A stretch of DNA of 64,000 bases, taken from NCBI GenBank assembly GCA_019914995.1, contig CM034128.1:1304501-1368500 (forward strand). Direction: 5' to 3'. The DNA comes from Acanthochlamys bracteata (lineage: Eukaryota; Streptophyta; Magnoliopsida; Pandanales; Velloziaceae). The notes beneath the pieces were generated by a model that made no database searches, was not told the origin of the DNA, and saw only the letters and a list, made by a program, of their open reading frames with translations. The translations under genes were made by a program, and so were the position numbers. This document shows, one piece after another, positions 1 through 12,850 of this stretch. How positions within the stretch are numbered: the stretch's first letter is position 1; every line of letters starts with the position of its first letter.

Positions 1-1133
1 GCTCTTCACCGAAAGTGGCTTAGAGTCATGTATCTTGAAATATGCAAAATAGCATTACACAATTCATACCAAAAAAAAAACGAGGAAGTAAAAGCAGGGA
101 AAACAGCATGAACATACTTTACTTGAGATCCAAATTGAGATAAGGGCAAAGAGTTCCAAGTTGCTCTCTGTTAGAGGTGCCAAAAGCCAATGTACCATGT
201 CATTTTCCGAAAGCCATCTGATTTTTCAATGATCAGGGGGAAAATACTCAGCTACAATTAAGGAAAACATAAACTGTATTTTGGGACTTAGAATGTGAAG
301 CCTAAACAAAAACAATTAGGATATACATGTCACGCAAAATAAGCAATCACAAACATCTAATAATGACAGTCATAGACTCAGGGAAGATGTGTGAGATCCT
401 TGTAAAATTGAGCATTATTAATGCACAAATCTCGCAAATGACAACAAAACAAGGACTTTGACCAATATAGACCATCATTAACTTAAGCATGGAAATAAGA
501 GAAGAATGTGAAAAGAAAGCCAACAACTTGTGGACGTTCAACATACTCTGCTTGTATCGTCGACGAACCTTATGGTATTCAAAACTAATTAAATCTTCTA
601 GGTAATTAAAAACAATACCCGGGCAGAATCAGAAGGAATCTGTCAGCGTAGAAGGAGAGGGCTGTATACTTGACGATAGGCGGTGTTAGAAGCTGCTGCT
701 TAAATTAGAAATTTCAATATCAGAAACACTACAAAAGATTTAATAAAACAAAGCCAACTCTTTTACTCATGAAGACAATAGTGAAACCGATATGGTTTTA
801 AAGCTACTCAAATTCAATAGAAATACAAAATCTTCTCTTTTCTAATTCATAAAGAAAAAGATTGTTTCCAAGAACATGGCCACCAAAACAAACTGTTCCC
901 TTTGCTCTTTACTTCTGCAAAATTAGGGAAGATTTGGGCAACTGGGGATTCGAAACTTACAGAAATTTACAATAAATTCTAGAACGTAGGGTTTCTCTGT
1001 GTTGAAATCACACCAATAACAGCACCAAATAGATTCATTTAACAAAAATTGCTCAAATGATAGCAGTTACCTGGGAGGAGTAGATTAGGAATTCCAACAC
1101 ACGATGGCGAACTTCAGAACGAATCGACTCCAT
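1..1133 (-). CDS. CYCJ18: Cyclin-J18-like protein, 5' part only
   Basis: Four exons read on the minus strand: 1071-1133, 619-695, 118-217 and 1-33; the gene runs off the left edge. They join in phase. The start is the ATG at 1133, giving MESIRSEVRHRVLEFLIYSS, followed by a block with PPIVKYTALSFYADRF, then WLLAPLTESNLELFALISIW, then SSKIHDSKPLSVKS. This is the N-terminal half of the cyclin box as I remember it from plant cyclin-J18, a single-copy divergent cyclin thought to bind a CDK; its cell-cycle role is poorly known. Exon 2 could start at 698 instead of 695 (tandem CAG acceptor, adding one Gln). The upstream transcript part (about 1134-1300) is CT/GA-rich 5' UTR. The family call rests on recalled motifs; exon structure is seen directly. 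Confidence 0.8.
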
Positions 1134-2011
1134 TCATTTAATCCGAAAGGTAAAAAGGTTCTCTCTCAATCTCTCTCGATTTCTTTTGATGATTTTGTTT
1201 CTCACGAAATTTCTTCTCTTTCTCGAAAATTGGCGGGAATTTCAAAGGAAAAAGCTTCAGCGACAAATCTGAAATCTGGTCTCGATATTTAATCAGCGAC
1301 ACCATTGCAGCTAAAAATAAATTTTCTCAATTTGCAACATGGGGTATTAGCACTTGATTTTAGCATAAAAGGACCGTGTTTCGCTGACAATTATTACATT
1401 CATGTTATTGCAAAAATTAGAAGGCAGCGTTCCGGTACTTTCTTAAGGTGCTGTTTGGCACTGTAAACAGTTTTTAAAATTTTTTTTATTTTACGTTTTT
1501 AATATATATTTTATAAGTATTTAAAAAATTTATTTAAAAATTTAAATAATGTATTCTATAAAATAAAATTTTTTATTATATATTTTTATTATTTTTTTAA
1601 AAATAAAAAAATAAAAATACTTTCCAATTAATACTCGTTTTTCAAAAAAGCTTCGCACTACCAAACCCTTCTTCTTTTACGCTCAGTTCTCCGGATCCAA
1701 ATTTCCCTCCATTTAATAAAAAGAAATGATCGGAACTTAGAAACAATAAATTCGAAGAAAGAAATTCTTCAATTTCGATACAATTAAAAAAAAAGTTTGC
1801 TTCAGTCATTCAGTCCGTTATCTATCGATTTCTCTTCTTTTCTCCCAAAAATTTCCCCTCCTCTAGAGTGTCCAGATATGGTGGTTTTCGGTGTTAATGT
1901 TCAATCGATTGTGGAAATTTTCTTTCAATTTCAACAAAATTAAGAAACTGATTAGATTCAATTTCGCTCAAGAGAAGAGATTTATCCTTATTTTCTCGAT
2001 TTTGAGGAAAA
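1134..2011. promoter_or_regulatory. Shared intergenic region between divergent CYCJ18 and SYP32 genes
   Basis: The two start codons lie 878 bp apart, head to head, so this stretch must hold both promoters and both 5' UTRs. It has CT/GA-rich leader-like sequence on both sides (about 1150-1290 and 1800-2000). An AT-rich miniature element sits in the middle (1447-1668). No TATA box stands out for either gene. Confidence 0.5.
1447..1668. mobile_element. AT-rich MITE-like element with GTTTGG/CCAAAC ends
   Basis: The left end reads GTTTGGCACTGTAAAC and the right end, reversed, reads GTTTGGTAGTGCGAAG, so the ends form an imperfect inverted repeat. The interior is nearly pure A/T with long T-runs on the left half and A-runs on the right half, so it can fold on itself. 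Many similar elements occur in this window. It encodes nothing. Superfamily is not assignable by eye. Confidence 0.5.
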
Positions 2012-4906
2012 ATGTTGGGAAGATCTGGGCATTCTTCGTACCGAGATCGGACGCATGAGTTCAAGCAGGTGTTGCAAATTCTTCGGAAATCCACCGACAC
2101 AACGCCGCTGCCGACAGCTGTCGACGGCGGTGGAACGATCGGAGCGCCGGCGACGGGGTTAGGGTTGGATAGATCGAGGATGGCTGCATCGGTGCAGTCC
2201 GAGTTCAACAAGCGGGCGTCCAAGATCGGGCTCGGGATCCACCAGACATCTCAGAAGCTCGCCAAGCTCGCAAAACGTAAGCTCAAATTCCCGCGAATGA
2301 TTTTCACCAGATTCTACAAAGTTGAATTGCGAACTTTATGTTTCTTTTCTAGGCTAGATGTATGATGAATTTACAATTCAGTTTGTTGTGTGAAACCCTT
2401 GATTTGCACTAATTTCTAATGGTAATGCAGCTGTAATGAAGGTGTCGATGTTTTGTCTTTCATATTAAAATGGCACTTTTGTCACTCACGAGAGGCTAAC
2501 TTTTATGTACTGATTGTGGAACCCTGAAGTATGATGTTTAGCAGGGCACTAAATCTTTTTCATAGTTATGATACATTACGAGCAGCTTGTAGGTGTATTA
2601 ATGTTTCAATTAAAGTGTGCTGTTTTCTGCCTACTGTAAACATTTGAAGATACAAGCAAACCCAAAAAAGTTCTTATGATGGTTTTAACTGGAGGGCTAA
2701 TGGAGAATAGACGTTGTAGATCTGAAAAATCGATTCCACAGCTGTAGGCTTAAGACCTTAGATCTAGTATTATTACTTCTGTGCTTTGCATATAGTTTGT
2801 GATTATTTGCCTTGTGTAATTTAAGTTCTGTTTTTAATTGGCAGTAGTGTGTTTCATGTAGATTGATCAGGTGAAAGCAATTTAATGGGTTGGAATGTTT
2901 TCTCCAACGCCTTTCTCTCCTTTGTGGAGTTGTATAGTTCCCTCTTATACATTTGAGAATCAAGAGGTGGCTTTGACAATATAATTGCTGCTGTTATTCT
3001 ACAAGGTGCTGGCAGGTGAAAGCTCTGCTATGACTGTACTTTCTTGTTGATTAAGGACTGCAAGTGTGAGAACTAGATATAGAGGCAGATGCTGCTATCT
3101 TAAGTAGTATTTAAGGAGTAATTATTGCACTACTGGTTCCGGTAAAGGGATGTGACTGTCGCCAAGTGTGTAAATTTACCTTAACACTAAGTTTTAGAAT
3201 GAATTTGCATTCATTATCGATATACCTTCCGTTTGAAATTGCAACACCATTTCCTCTGGAAAATGGTTTGTCTAATTTGTTTATCTTGTTTGTGTAGTTG
3301 CAAAGAGAACATCAGTATTTGATGACCCCACTGTTGAGATTCAAGAGTTGACAGCAGTTATCAAGCAGGACATCACCGCTCTGAATTCTGCAGTTGTGGA
3401 CCTGCAACTCCTTTGTAATTCGCAGAATGAAGGTGGCAGCATGTCTACTGATTCAAGTACACATTCAACTACAGTTGTTGATAACCTGAAGAATCGGTTG
3501 ATGAGCACAACGAAGGAGTTTAAAGAAGTCCTAACTATGCGGACGGAGGTAGATTAAAAATTTTCACTACTGAATTTTCATTGCTGTCAAAATTTGCAGT
3601 GTTGCATAACATCCTCTTTTTTGTGCTACAGAACTTGAAGGTTCATGAAAATAGGAGGCAGTTGTTTTCCTCTTCAGCTTCCAAGGATGCTGCAAACCCT
3701 TTCATTCGGCAACGCCTTCTTGTTTCCAGGCAAACTCCTACCTCAACTGCTCCTCCTGCGCCCTGGGAAACTGGCTCTACATCAGAATCTCAACCATTTC
3801 CATGGTATAATGAGAAGACACTTTACACCTATTCTGCACTCTGCAGTAGTGAAGCCAAGCATAGTTAAGCGTGTTGCAACAAGTTAAAATAAGACAATTT
3901 TATGTTTGCCTTTACAGTTCCGATTGAGTAATATATATGCTTCTATATTATGAAGGTGTGATATCATCATTTTTCAATGTATTTTGAACAAATTTTAGGA
4001 GTGTGAGTGCGTAGTATCCTAAGTTGGTTTCTCTGATCATACAACCTTTTTGTGAAAAGCTTGTACCATGATTTGATACTCAATATGTCTCTAACTGATG
4101 TTTGGTTGTATCTGGACCTGCAGGAGACAAACTAATGGAGAAGCATCATCATCCACTCAACCACTAATACAAAATCAGCAGCAGCAGCAAGCGGTTCCAT
4201 TTCAGGATAGTTACATGCAGAGTAGAGCAGAAGCCCTTCAAAATGTTGAATCAACTATTCATGAGCTTAGCAACATCTTCACACAACTAGCTACCATGGT
4301 CTCCCAGCAAGGAGAACTTGCTATCAGGTTTGTTTAATGCCTTGAAGATATGATGCTCATTGTTCCTGGTCCGATATCTACTTTAGTGCTAAGAGCATTT
4401 GGAACCATGTATTTGACAACTGTGACTTCTATTAAGGAATCTAAAAAATTGCACGATTTATATGTATTAACCAAAATTGGTAGTCATGCACATACAGATG
4501 ATGATATGGGAATCTTTCAAAACATTATTAGATAGGCATCCTTGCCATATATATCTTTAACTTCAAAATAAGCTGCACTTGGGTACTCATTCATTTTGGC
4601 ATAATTGGATGTACTCGTTAGCAAATTCTTCTTAATACTCTGCATAGTAAGATAGGCTTCTCCCTTATTGATGTCTTCGTTTGCATTATTAGTTCGAAGA
4701 GGTTGTTCTGACTTGCAATTTTGCACCTTTATTTTGTATGGGATAGGATTGACGAGAACATGGATGATACATTGTCAAATGTTGAGGGAGCACAAGGCGA
4801 ACTGCTTAAGTATCTGAACAGCATATCCTCCAACCGGTGGCTTATGATCAAGATATTTTTTGTGCTGATAGTTTTCCTCATGATTTTCCTATTCTTTGTA
4901 GCGTGA
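2012..4906 (+). CDS. SYP32: Qa-SNARE syntaxin of the SYP31/SYP32 (Sed5-like) group
   Basis: Five exons: 2012-2276, 3298-3548, 3632-3804, 4124-4327 and 4747-4906, coding for 350 residues in one frame. Order of features: an N-terminal SYRDRTHEF block typical of the Sed5 group; SEFNKRASKIGLGI and a KLAKLAKRTSVFDD segment (N-terminal helical domain); STHSTTVVDNLKNRLM; a Gln-rich linker; a SNARE helix with FTQLATMVSQQGELAIR (its central Gln marks a Qa-SNARE); and a C-terminal tail anchor, WLMIKIFFVLIVFLMIFLFF. In plants SYP31/32 act on the cis-Golgi in ER-Golgi traffic. The Leu of the second KLA repeat is rebuilt exactly across intron 1 (c|tt), which confirms that junction. SYP32 rather than SYP31 is a judgement from overall similarity. 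Confidence 0.93.
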
Positions 4907-5762
4907 TTCAACTGAGAGAGAGTTGGATAGCTGTTATATTTGGTGGTTCAGTTTTTGTTGATGCTTGAGTTTGTACATCATTGTATCAGCTTTCGATATC
5001 TTGTACATGATACCTGTTCTTAGGGATAAGTCCTTCCTATACGATATAAGGAAACATCAAAACTGAAGTGGCATCTGAATGATGTTCATACATCATTATT
5101 TGTTGATGTGTAGAACGGATAGAGCAGAGGAGTTTCTATAGTTCTATGAGCGGGAGTTTGTGAGTTGTTTCTGCCGATTGTTATGTGCCATCTCTTTATT
5201 GAATAAAAATGGAAAGTACGTATAACTGTTTGTTTTTCCATAAACATACAAAATGTGCTACCATATGTCTATATAAATTCCAGTATCAACTTGTACATTC
5301 CTCATATGGACGTGATGATTTCTGTGCTTGCAAACTAGAAAAGAAGTCAAAATCGTCTTACTCATTTTCCACCAATTAAATTTCAGAAGAGGTTCATGAG
5401 GAACAAACACCAAAGTATCAGATGAAGGGTTCCTGAGAAAGCAGAATGAACGAGCCAAACATTTTAAATGAAAACGCCCATAAAGAATCTGCAATTTGAA
5501 TGGAATTAGAAGAAGTTTCAGTCTCATGACACCATTAGCATCCCATCTCAGGGGTTCCTGTGAGGTTTCATTCATCACGCACGACTTGCTGAAAATTCCT
5601 TTCTCAGCTTGTTCACACAGGCGGAAAACCAAAACAAGCTAAAACTTGGGGGGTTGGGTAGGGGCCAAAATTTGGTAATCTATGCAAGTGTTGGGTGTGA
5701 TATTTGCATTAACTTCTGTATAGTAAACATAATCATAGCAGTATGTCTGTCATCAGTCCAAA
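4907..5762. other. Convergent 3' intergenic region (SYP32 / DAK)
   Basis: This region holds the 3' UTRs of two genes that end facing each other. A plausible SYP32 polyadenylation signal (AATAAA within TGAATAAAAATGG) lies near 5202. No conserved coding frame is visible; the open frames at 5258-5632 and 5609-5833 look like chance. Confidence 0.5.
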
Positions 5763-8700
5763 TCAAGAACTCCGGGCCAATTTCTTCTGGACAGCGAGTG
5801 CAGCTGCTTTGTACCATGCCGCAGCCGCCATAGCACCAGGATCAGGGGCCGAAGCAAGACTCTCAGGTGACACATAGGTAGATCGGCCAGCCTGTATGTC
5901 AATCCATGAGCACAGAATTAAGGTTGCTGTGACATTTCCAAATAGTATGTTATATAACTTTTTTATTAGTTGCCAAGTTAGCTGAGTGCATATACCTGTG
6001 CATGCATGCCTTTCGTTGATTCAGCTCCGTTTAATGCTGCTTCTGAAGAACAGACAAAAGCTGTGACAGGATCATCGCCGGCATTCAGCCTCTGCACATA
6101 AACATATTAAATTAGATAAATCTTCTTGCTAGTGCTAATAGTAGAGTTAGAGGATGTTTGGGAGTGCTTATTGAAAAGTAGCTTTTCTAGTGATAGAGGG
6201 TCTGCCTCTCTCAGAACTGATAGAGCTGGAATGAGAGCATCCAGCATTGTGCGGTAACCTGCAGCAGCACCACCGTATTTGATTATAGCAGCAATCGATG
6301 CTTCTAAAGCATCAGCCCCTGAAATTGAGAAAAATGTCATCGCTTCTAAATACTCCTCTCTCCAATTAACAAAGTATCTAGTAAGGGACAATGAGACAAT
6401 ATACACTGTTCTGCGGTTACGGCTGGAATTGCCTTCAGCTTGGTACATGCAGCCTTACAAAAGATATCATATCTGCTATGCAGATATATTAAGTATCATA
6501 ATCATTACATGAGTAAATTTGATAGGAAAAGAAGGGGATAGATAACATTACAGGATTCCACTGGTTCCCCCCATCACCCTTCTAATAGTCGCACTAATCT
6601 CATTTACAGTTTCAGCTGGATCATTTAGAGGATAGCTGCATGGCAACAAGTTTGATTAAAAATATGCTCAACTAAAAATTAGTCTCCAGGTGCATGCTCA
6701 CAGCAAGGATATGTCAAATATAATGAAACTTCAAATATGAAAAGAAAAAATTATGCATCAATCCAACTACCATTTCTTCATGTCTTCAAGAATAGAAATT
6801 GCTCCTCTATACATCTGTGAAAGGCACGCATTGAACGTCAGCTTGTAAAAGTGTAACACCAAAAGCACAAAAGAAAATGTTAAGGGACCAAAGAATCAAC
6901 TCACCGTGGTACCACAATCCCCATCTCCAACTTTACCATCCCACTCATTTAAGATGTCTCTGAGATTAATTATTTCATTCGCAGCAGCCTCAATAGCAGC
7001 CTCCAGAATGAGCCCTTGTTCATTTACCTCGAGTGGACGATTTAGAGCCTGCAGATAATGAGGAGGTGAATTTGTCTCTGAGATACCTCTCTACGTTACA
7101 TGCTGGTTAAGAATGTATAAGTTCCAAGCATGAGCTTGCTATTGTCATATGGCTTTATTAATACCAAAAAGGCAGTGTAAAGACAGTTGCATAAGGATAA
7201 ATCCAGGTTGTCATAAACTTTTTTATGCTGCCTTATCAAAATACAGAATAAGAACATACCTCTTCATTCCTTGCTGAACGAGAAGGCATTGGAATTGGGA
7301 TTTTAGCTTGGGGACGGTCCCCTATAGACCAAGAAGTGCTTGAATAGTAAGACATAACAGAGAAGATACAGTTTTCCACTTCCATAAAAATGTAAACCTT
7401 GATATCTCTTATGAGCCAACCATTTTGTCATGTTTATAAATGAATGTAACTATTGGTTCCATTTATGATCCCTCCTAGGGCCCCTAGATCCATAGTGTTT
7501 TCCAATGAGGCGCTCATCGTAATAATTGAATAGCAATTGTCATCTCAACAACACAAAAGTAGGAGAGACAGATAGCATTGTTATTAAGAATTTCCCATGA
7601 AAGTCTTGAACAAATTAATAATAGTATACCAGATATGAGGAATATTGCTTATATGATGACAAACCCAGCATGACGAAAGCTATCATGTTACCTTCAACAC
7701 CAACAGGCCAGGCTGGAGCTTTAGTTGGAGCATCCAGCCTCTCCAAAATCAATGGCTCAGACTTCATTATTGAAATAGAGAAACCTGTTAAGTTATTGGC
7801 TCGGTGTAAGTCAGTATCAGCACTACCTCATGATCTAAGTAACATTGTTATCTAACGTCCACTGACCAGCCATATCGAGTGAAGTCATGAATGAGCCAGT
7901 ATAGACTCTATCGATAGCAACTCCATGTTCCAGTTGTAGTTGAGGAACTACCTTTCCAGCAACAATCATTAACTCCATTAGAGGAGTGGCACCCAGCCTA
8001 CATGCAAAGACTTGTGTGAGGCAACGCAAAGAAGCAGCGATAAACTACATTTTGGTTATGTATGAGTGGTATGGAGCGATAAACTACATACTGGTGATGA
8101 TGTATGCCTAAAACTAGAAATTGAAGTGCTATGATTCTTTGACATATTACAACTGAAAAGAGCTTTCTGTGAAAGGCGAACTGGAGGTGCTACCAAAAAG
8201 CATGCTCCAAACTATCTTCTAAGTATTGAAAAAATATGTCACCAAAATCACAAGAATATGAATATAATAGAATATCAAGATATTTCAAACCAGACTAGTG
8301 AAGCAGAATAGACAAAATGAAAAGTTGAGCATAAAAACTCAGGGGAAACTAAAGAACATGAGGAATTATCAACTACGAAACTAGAAAAGCTACTAGAAAC
8401 AATCAAATTGAATGGTTAAAACAAGAATAAATAAACAAAATGAGGCATATTTTCAAACACAATATACCATTCTTTACTCTACTGGATTAAACCTATCATT
8501 CTTCGAATGATTACTTTCACTTACAAAATTGAAGTTCGGAATGCTTACCCATTAATCAAGACAACCACACTATTTCCCCTAGTTACTGGAAGGTATTGGG
8601 TTTCCTGCAGAAATAATAGTTGAATATATTACGCTGGAATGCAGAAGGTTTGGTACAGTATATTCATATAAGTGCATATGAACTGGTGGGCAAATGTCGT

Positions 8701-11008
8701 GAAAAACCCAACAAAAAGCATCTTTCACTATTAGTCCATAAAGAAGAGTAATCTGATATGGATGATAATAGTAAAGACTCAAGAGGAGTTGATAACTAAA
8801 GGTGCTCTAAGTTATATTCAACATTGTCAAGTATCAACTAAAAAATCCCAGAAGATTTTTACATATGGCTTACTTTTGAAAATATCTGCTTGAGGACATG
8901 AGACACTATATCATCAACAGGCTGGAGTTCTGCAACCACAGCACCAGGTTCTCCATGCTGCAAATTACTTAAGCCTTCACGTTAAAATCATTTGGAGATC
9001 TAAGAATTTTAGTTAATGTTGTAGTAGCTCTTCAGCCAAAGAAGCTTTTGTGATGGAAAAAGGAATCATGAATCGCTATGTTCTCTAGGAAGAAACAAGA
9101 AATTAGTTTCTTAACAGCTTACTATTCCAAGACCAAGTTCCATCAGCCCTGGACCTAAACGGTCTGATGTGACCTGGCCAGGTAATGTGCATACAGACAG
9201 AGCAACACCCATGGTTCCCACCAGTTCAGATGCATGCTTTGCTTCAGAAGCAACTTCAGAAAGAGAAAGGCCTGCCTCTGCAGCTGCTCCAGCTATCTAT
9301 CATTTATTGAAGAAAACAAGATTACCACATACCATAAAATAAATTTGGTACCTACTTCATGCATATTCAACAAAACAACCACACATTATTCATCGACAAA
9401 TATGGGTCAGATCTAGATTCAAGAAACCCAGGCTTCAAATAGAGCTAGGATGTAGGCAGATATTCATAACCCAAATAATTAGATGCCCCAGGTTTATACG
9501 AAAATAGAATCAGAAAATGCACCCTATTGATGAACCAACCTATATCAGCTAGCAATTTTCACGCATGGAGGCACCTGTATGAATCAGCTGATAACATATC
9601 CAACATCTTCACCAAATAACATGTAATTTCAAAGTTAATTTATAACAGAAAAAACTCAGATTTTCTAGACTAAGCTTATTCTACTAAGTAATTCCATATT
9701 GTTGTAATTTAAATCAAATTACTGTGCCATACTATTTACAGAAACAGAAATAAGCTGGAAACCCAATTCCACCATTGTTTCATTCGCTTTTTAAACAAGC
9801 ACTTAGTCTAAACATTCTTAGTAAACTAAAATCTACTTTGACGAGTGTGAAAATTACATGAATGAGGAGATCTACTATGGTGAAATTGTAACCAATTTAA
9901 ACTTACCTTGTGCACTAAAATAGTGCCAGCTAAACCTCTTCTTCCAGCTACACCTCGAGGTGGTGGAAGAGCACAATCATCTCCAACTATAACTGTCTGT
10001 AAAACATGACTGCACTCAAGTTTTCTGATTTGCTCCAAAGAAATACTGCACAGCATATGAACCTTAGTTGATCTACCTCGACTTCATAACCTTCTGATTT
10101 TGCCTCCTCAGCTGCTAAACCAAAATTAAGACGGTCACCTGTGTAATTCTGACAAAAGCACCATTGAACTTTTAGTTGATTACAGCAGATAAATACAACT
10201 TGATGCAAATCATAGGTCATTAGGGTATAAGGAATGAAAATTATAATCAGATGAAAATCAGAGAGGCACTATATGTAAAACTAGTCTTCTCAATTAGTGT
10301 AACAAGTAAGCCAAGAAAGAAAAACCAGTAGTCATCTCATACCGTCACTATAAGAAGGCAGCCCTTAGGACCAGTCACAGCTCGAATTCCCTATCCCATT
10401 AACCATTTTCAGCCTTTGTCTTAAAATAAAATTTAAAAGTAAAGTAAAGCCATTGTTGAAGTTATACAGCTAAAATAGAATCAACAGGAGGAGATGCGAA
10501 AACATCTCCACAAATTGCTGCTGTTAGCATCCCGGGGCCAACATATCCAGATTGTGCAGGTTCATGGCCGCTTCCACCACCTAAATGAAAGAACATAACC
10601 TTCAATACTAATAATGAGGCATAAAAAGCAGGAGTTTTTAACTTTAATGCCTAAACATGAGTTTCCAACTTAATCCCTCTAGATATCGAACATAGAAATA
10701 CCCCTAAATGATCAAGAGAATCGATATCACTTGATGTGATGATAAGGCATTGTTACAGGGAAAAAAGAGTTCAAGCAAATTTATCACTTCAAAAGTATGG
10801 TTATTGCAATCACAAGGATTTGAAAAGAGTAAAACTATGGGCACTACTCAATTATACCTCCTTCTTTGATGTACGCTTGAGATGGGATAAAATACATGGC
10901 CTTAGGGCAGGTTTTAGAAGATGGAGTGGATTTGGAGATAAATGTACCCATAGTTTTATTCATTTAAAAGAATAAATATTTTCCTTCAATTAGTCATTCA
11001 AGTAGCTA

Positions 11009-11041
<33 letters not shown>

Positions 11042-12589
11042 ACTAAGTCTTTATCCCACTTGCAGGGGGTCGACTACTTGAATCCGTATTCTCCATTCCA
11101 CGATTATAAACCAGATCTAGTGAAAGGTCCAATTCCTCTAAATCCTTCGCCATCACCCTAGGCCAAGTTAACTAGACCCACGATATATTCAAACATAACT
11201 TTCATTTCACTAAAGACATCTTTCAGTAATCAGCAAGACTGAGGGCCTCCTTTGTTCGAAAAAGCAATGAGGCTAAATAGTCATAATAATCTAAACAAGA
11301 GACTGAGAGACGCCTCCTTGGTTTTTTAAAATCCAAGTCGTGCAATTTTATAAGCCTTAGAAGACCAACAGTAGTATGGTCTGTCTTATCAAACCTAGAT
11401 TAAGTCATTGAAGATAAGCTGATTCAAGCAAAACAAGCGCCAGACAAGCACAACCACTCACCAGATATAACAGCAACCTTGTCATATGTAGCGCCAGATA
11501 CATCAGCACGCAAGACAACCTTAACCTGAACAGGTCGACCAATGGTGAGAAATCTACAATAGGTAGTCAAAAACAAGGACGTGAAGTAAGGAAATCAGCT
11601 TCACCTGAGGGAAACCATCCAAGTACTGCAACCCTGGATATGTCTCAGCCAGGCCCTCAATAAACTCGGTCACCACATCTGTCACGACAAACACAATATC
11701 AACCGCGTTAACCATATGACTTTCCAACAACTGCAACTCATACAGTCATATTGCATTAGACCAACAGAACTTATCTGCATTTTGAGATTTCATAAGCAAC
11801 AGTACCATGAAAGCATATGTTGAGCCAATTTGGAGAAAAACAGAAAATCAGATTGCTTCTAAACATAAGCCTACATTAAAAACCATTCAAAAAATCAAGA
11901 TGTAGCACTTCAGAAATTATATATCATATATTAGAAATATTGCTGTAAGTTAGTTATAATGTTATGAGAAGTGAATTAGCCTACATCCAGGAATCGTATA
12001 AAACAACAAATATCAGCAGAAAATTAAATAAATCTAAGTCACGCTACACTGTAATGTTCTAGCTCCAAAAAAAAAAGAAACACCAACAGTTGAAACAGTA
12101 AAAGATTAATACCAGATGGCATAAAAACCTACCGGAGTTGATTTCGCTAGCTTATGATGAGCCAAACTAAAATTAACCAACCAGGCAACCACTATAGAAT
12201 AAGTAACAACATGCGTTATTTTCACATAAATCTCAACAGAAAATAAAAAACCACAAAAATGCAACAGGGAATCGTCTTCATCACCGAAACGCTAGACCTC
12301 TAGCTACGGATACGTGAACTCTTTAAGGCATCTAACAACAAAATTCAATCATAAGCAATTCAACAACATTTAAGAGATGAAATTATCAGTAACAAGCAGT
12401 TTCATTAACTACATTTCACAAGCATTAATGCACACGCACAAATCGATCGAGTCAACTCACGAACAACAATCCAGCTCACAAAAAAAAAATCAACCGAAAA
12501 CAAAATCAACTCTAAGACCATCTGTAGCAGAGATCAACCGAATACTTACTGTTTGGATCATTGATTAGCTTCTTCGAGTTGAACGCCAT
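5763..12589 (-). CDS. DAK: Dihydroxyacetone kinase (DAK1 + DAK2 domains)
   Basis: Twenty exons: 12550-12589, 11605-11678, 11462-11525, 10468-10580, 10343-10390, 10077-10148, 9907-9996, 9123-9296, 8874-8957, 8549-8604, 7867-7997, 7692-7784, 7260-7321, 6905-7048, 6771-6814, 6552-6635, 6405-6472, 6206-6318, 5996-6091 and 5763-5891. They close in frame to 592 residues, close to the plant family length. The DAK1 (substrate) domain has SGGGSGHEP near residues 59-67, [13 protein letters not shown], and GIHGEPG, whose His (about 226) is the residue that binds dihydroxyacetone covalently in this family. The DAK2 (ATP) domain has the DGD metal motif (about 409-411), GGTSGI and [15 protein letters not shown]. 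The enzyme phosphorylates dihydroxyacetone with ATP; animal relatives also phosphorylate glyceraldehyde and cyclise FAD. Exon 17 must end with CAGT before GTATAT to keep phase. The exon 18 donor appears to be GC. Confidence 0.93.
11009..11200. repeat. (CAA)n tract plus conserved dispersed plant repeat in a DAK intron
   Basis: In the intron between DAK exons 3 and 4, a run of about ten CAA units (11009-11041) is followed by a sequence near CTTTATCCCACTTGCAGGGG-GTCGACTACTTGAATCC and then AGTGAAAGGTCCAATTCCTC. I recognise this as a short interspersed motif found in many eudicot introns and intergenic regions. Its origin (SINE-like or part of another element) I cannot settle by eye. Confidence 0.5.
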
Positions 12590-12850
12590 GCTCTCTCTCG
12601 CTCAGTCGAGTTCACAGATCACACTAATCGATCGAACTCTAGAAGACCAAAAGAGAAACAAATTGAGAAATCTCCGAAAAAAGTAATCGAATATCTTCGT
12701 CTCTGGATTGAAACTTGAACCGAAAACCTACTGCATCTATCGTAATGACAAAGAGAAAATAGAGAGAGCGAGAGCGAAAGAGAGAGATGACTTTTGTGAA
12801 CTGTTTTCTCCGACACTTAACTTCCTCTTCCCTCGGTAGATATTTATAGA
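12590..12850 (-). promoter_or_regulatory. DAK 5' UTR and core promoter
   Basis: On the minus strand, CTATAAATATC (about 12839-12849) is a good TATA box. About 30 bases downstream begins a leader of roughly 220 bases rich in CT (for example the CTCTCT tract at 12764-12788), typical of plant 5' UTRs. An unrelated open frame (12619-12816) crosses the CT tract and is not a gene. Confidence 0.55.

Noticed and set aside
6107..6448. A 113-residue minus-strand open frame containing part of the DAK2 domain
   Set aside because: It is exon 18 of the kinase running into introns on both sides; only 6206-6318 is coding.
12764..12788. CT/GA tract that could pass as a tandem-repeat array
   Set aside because: It is simple 5' UTR pyrimidine sequence; there are no spacer-repeat units, so no CRISPR-like array.
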